Source of the DNA: Escallonia rubra
Lineage: Eukaryota; Streptophyta; Magnoliopsida; Escalloniales; Escalloniaceae
Reading direction: 5' to 3'
Length of the DNA stretch: 64,000 nucleotides
Assembly: GCA_033065855.1 (NCBI GenBank)
Contig: JAVXUO010000425.1
Span: 372,001-436,000, forward strand
The position numbers were made by a program, and so were the translations under genes. The notes under the pieces are model-generated. The model ran no database searches and was not told the origin of the DNA. It worked only from the letters and a program-made list of their open reading frames with translations. Positions 61,182 through 64,000 of the stretch are shown here, piece by piece. Each line of letters starts with the position of its first letter. Within the stretch, counting starts at the first letter, position 1.

Positions 61182-63594
61182 ATGGAAGATGAGAGAGAGA
61201 AATCGACCAAAAAGCCCAAAGCATTGCTCCCGAGCTACTCCATCCATGAAGGAGCTGATGAGCTGAAGACATTCTACACATGGGTATTCCTCGATCAGTC
61301 CAATTTGTGGAGAGCCAGTCTGTCATGGTCAATCTTCTTTGTTCTCGCCATTGGCGTCCCACTTGTGTCTCACTTTGTCTTCCAATGCTCGAGCTGTGAT
61401 GAAAAGCACAGAAGGCCTTTTGATGCAATTGTGCAGCTTTCTCTTTCCGTGTTTTCTGGGCTTTCCTTCATCAGTCTCTCCTCCTTTGCTCGCAAGTATG
61501 GTCTCAGAAAGTTTCTCTTTCTGGACGCATTGTGCGATGTTAGCGAAAAGGCCCGCCATGGCTACACCCAACAGCTCCATGTATGTTTCTCTTCCTCTTC
61601 CACCTGCCTTAATTTTCTATGATTTGATTGCTCGCAATTAGACAACGTAGAATGTTCCAGTTAGATCTAATTTCTGTCAACCATGGAAAAATTCTTCCCC
61701 CAGAAAAGACAAAGCCCCTCTATTTTATTCCTGACGAAGAGGAGGTGGAAGAACAGTAGAGGGCAGTTGTTGTGTGTATTACTAATATGGTACAAGAGTT
61801 AGGTCTTGGCCGTGCCTACATTCTTCGACTTGCTACCTCATATTCCACGCTATAAGCGAAGGTCCGCTTCACTCGGACCAAGGCTAGGGATCACCGACGC
61901 CAAGTGTGAGGACGGGGGGTTAAAGTCCTACATGTATTATTGTCACCAAAGGGTTCTTTGGCATAATTATTGTAGCGATAGAAGCGTTGGAATGACAGAA
62001 AAGTGTCATTAAAACTCCAAATGCATCACAACCATAGCTACTTCTCTTGATTACAATTTGACGGCATAACTTTGAACTAGGCCTAAACAGTAATGCAAAA
62101 TAAGTGATATGAAAAAGGGGAATGGTTGAGTACATAATGAAAGGATGATCTAAATTCTCGGCAGCTAGTAGATTTTTCACCACTGAACTCCCAATTTTAT
62201 GAAGACTGTTGCATTCATGTGTACCAAAATCAACTTACTTTCAGGACACATAAAAGTAGCCACCCCCAATGATCATCGGTATCTCAATGAGGTGATAGCT
62301 GTAATCAAAGTTGTGGATTGGAAGGATATGGAAGCATGTTCCTTTGTCTCCCAACCACAAGAATAAATTGCATATATTATACAACTGGCCACGACACATG
62401 ATGAGTTAACAGTTTCATTGACTTCAAGGTAAGAAGGTTCATCTGCTTTTGTGGATGACGACTACAATATTATTTTTCTGAGTCCCTTAATAATAGGAAT
62501 TGGAAAAAGAATAGTCTGAAAAAGACGCATTTCACTGTTTTTTTTGTTGACCATATGGCTCTACTATAGTACAAGGCTATAAGCCACTCAAGACACTTAG
62601 TACAGAGGAGTTCCAGGAAGCAAACCAGTTTTACATAGAGGAATGAGATAGTCCTTCCCTGCCAATTATCATCTCCAAGGCTACTGCTCCTCAAATCCCA
62701 GAACTATGAGTCAAATTTTTTTGGGTTGTATAGGACATCCCAAAGTTGCACTGTTCCATTTGTGCAATAGTTGCAGCTGAAAACAGGCCATGTGTGGTAC
62801 TTATTACATAATATTTTGCACTCCTATGAAAGAATCTAATGCATCTCCGGCGGCCACAAATAACTGATTTGATGAATTTTCAACAGAGATTAATCAAAGA
62901 AGCTTAGCAAGACTTTGAACATCACAATAGTGTCTCCTTTCCTTTCTCTCTTGAAGTACGTTGGCCAGCATTGAACATCACAATAGTGTCTCCTTTGCTT
63001 TCCATTTGTGCAAATGCTTCTGAAGCAATTAGTACAAGCTTTTAAGTTGTTATTGAATGATTTCTATGGTGGCAGTCTGCCAACCTACAAGTATGCGACA
63101 TTTCGTTGCTGATATTTATCTATTTATGTCTCCTATTCATGCAGAGATCAATAAAGCTCCTCTGTGCTTTTGTCCTTCCCTGTTTTGTTGCTGATAGTGC
63201 ATACAAGATATGGTGGTTCACATCAGGAGGAACTCAAATACCCTACTTCAAGATTATCTACTTGAGCGATGTTTTTGCTTGCACACTGCTAATGTGTTCT
63301 TGGCTATATCGAACATCGATCTTCTTCCTAGTATGCGTTCTCTTCCGGCTGATATGTTATCTTCAGATACTCAGACTAGAAGACTTTGCTCAGGTTTTCG
63401 AAAAAGAATCTGACGTGGCATCAATCTTGGTCGAACACCTCAAGATTAGAAGAACTCTCAGGATCATAAGCCATAGGTTCCGGGCATTTATTTTGTCCAC
63501 TTTGATCCTGGTCACTGCGAGTCAGTTTGCTTCCTTGCTTGTTACACTTGAGTATAGCTCTGATGTCAATATCTCCACCGGTGGAGAACTTGCA
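61182..63594 (+). CDS. DUF3537 multi-pass membrane protein (5' part; continues beyond window)
   Basis: Two exons are visible: 61182-61580 (133 codons) and 63145-63594 (150 codons), with GT/AG borders in matching phase. The last donor is at 63595, and further exons must lie past 64000. The conserved start KALLPSYSIHEGADELKTF and DQSNLWRASLSWSIFF identify the plant DUF3537 family, which has been loosely called ligand-gated-channel-like but has no proven function. Hydrophobic segments are near residues 45-67, 82-102, 135-158, 172-212 and 255-275. I prefer ATG 61182 (MEDEREKSTKK); an in-frame ATG at 61125 would add 19 residues that do not look like the family. The 1.56-kb intron holds a short direct repeat. 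Confidence 0.85.
62915..63002. repeat. Direct repeat in the DUF3537 intron
   Basis: 'TTGAACATCACAATAGTGTC' plus about 12 further bases occurs at 62915-62946 and 62971-63002, 56 bases apart. Confidence 0.9.
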
Positions 63595-64000
63595 GTAATG
63601 CTTCATTCCCTCCTTCTCTTAGTACCCTGATTCATAGGATCTTGATTAGTACATAGCTTTACTCATCCTTTTCAAATTGAAAAACGCCTAGGTGGAGAGG
63701 AACCATCACTGTGCCAATGCTGATGACTAATGAGAAGAAACTGCGCACACATTTCTAAATACGGACACCGCCATGCATGTAGCGACGACATATGTGGGCC
63801 AGCTGGCCGGTATATGTGGTCTCTCACATCAGTGGAAGTCATCATTGCCCCAGAAATGGTTCCTTCAGCGTATGAGTTTCTTATCCAAAATCTAACTTTT
63901 TTTGAATTTTCAACCCCTTTTCAAGAGTCTTAACAGTCACTAGGACTTGAACTCTGTGGCACATGCAATGCATTTTATGTTTGTAACACGCAATTTTGGT
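63595..64000 (+). other. Intron of the DUF3537 gene
   Basis: Starts with a GTAATG donor after GELA. I see no further exon before the window ends. Confidence 0.6.

Overview
This window is nuclear DNA from a flowering plant, most likely a eudicot; I do not assign a genus. The evidence is intron-rich genes with GT/AG borders, recognisable plant genes (ACC oxidase, CLMP1, COP1, plastid terminal oxidase, an AP180-type clathrin assembly protein, a DUF3537 membrane protein), a decayed plastid rpoB insertion, and many plant-type transposable elements. I recognised no rRNA gene, tRNA gene or CRISPR array.

Layout. 1-5.5 kb is AT-rich and gene-poor, with a candidate TIR element (241-1388) and a hAT-type MITE with a perfect 8-bp target duplication (3665-4322). 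An intronless RING-finger gene is at 5512-6228. 7.0-9.1 kb holds a plastid rpoB fragment, a Harbinger-like element inserted in one half of a tandem duplication, and a small hairpin-ended TIR element. A four-exon ACC oxidase gene (+) spans 11279-13038, and the intronless CLMP1 gene (-) spans 14909-17269. From 17860 to 25872 lies a complete 8-kb non-autonomous LTR retrotransposon on the minus strand, with a 5-bp target duplication, 2.6-2.7 kb LTRs full of minisatellites, a primer binding site, a polypurine tract and no gag-pol. A 15-coding-exon clathrin assembly gene (+) spans 28935-34399. 34.4-39.2 kb is intergenic, with an orphan 'ribosomal-protein-like' promoter and first exon and decayed Copia-like traces. 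COP1 (-, 13 exons) spans 39292-47568. A second Harbinger-like copy, inverted relative to the first, lies at 48036-49602. The plastid terminal oxidase gene (-, 9 exons) spans 50552-56634. A hAT element with 8-bp target duplication is at 58653-59604. The window ends inside a DUF3537 gene (+, from 61182).

The genes are independent transcription units, not an operon. Three (CLMP1, COP1, PTOX) touch chloroplast biology or light signalling, but I see no reason to call this more than coincidence.

The most unusual object is the LTR retrotransposon. Its U3 carries nested minisatellites (units of about 137/169, 27/28 and 30 bp), and the interior shares the same minisatellite core. Its two LTRs differ mainly in one small patch just upstream of the TATA box. 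Its 3' LTR promoter points at CLMP1, whose start codon is about 0.6 kb away.
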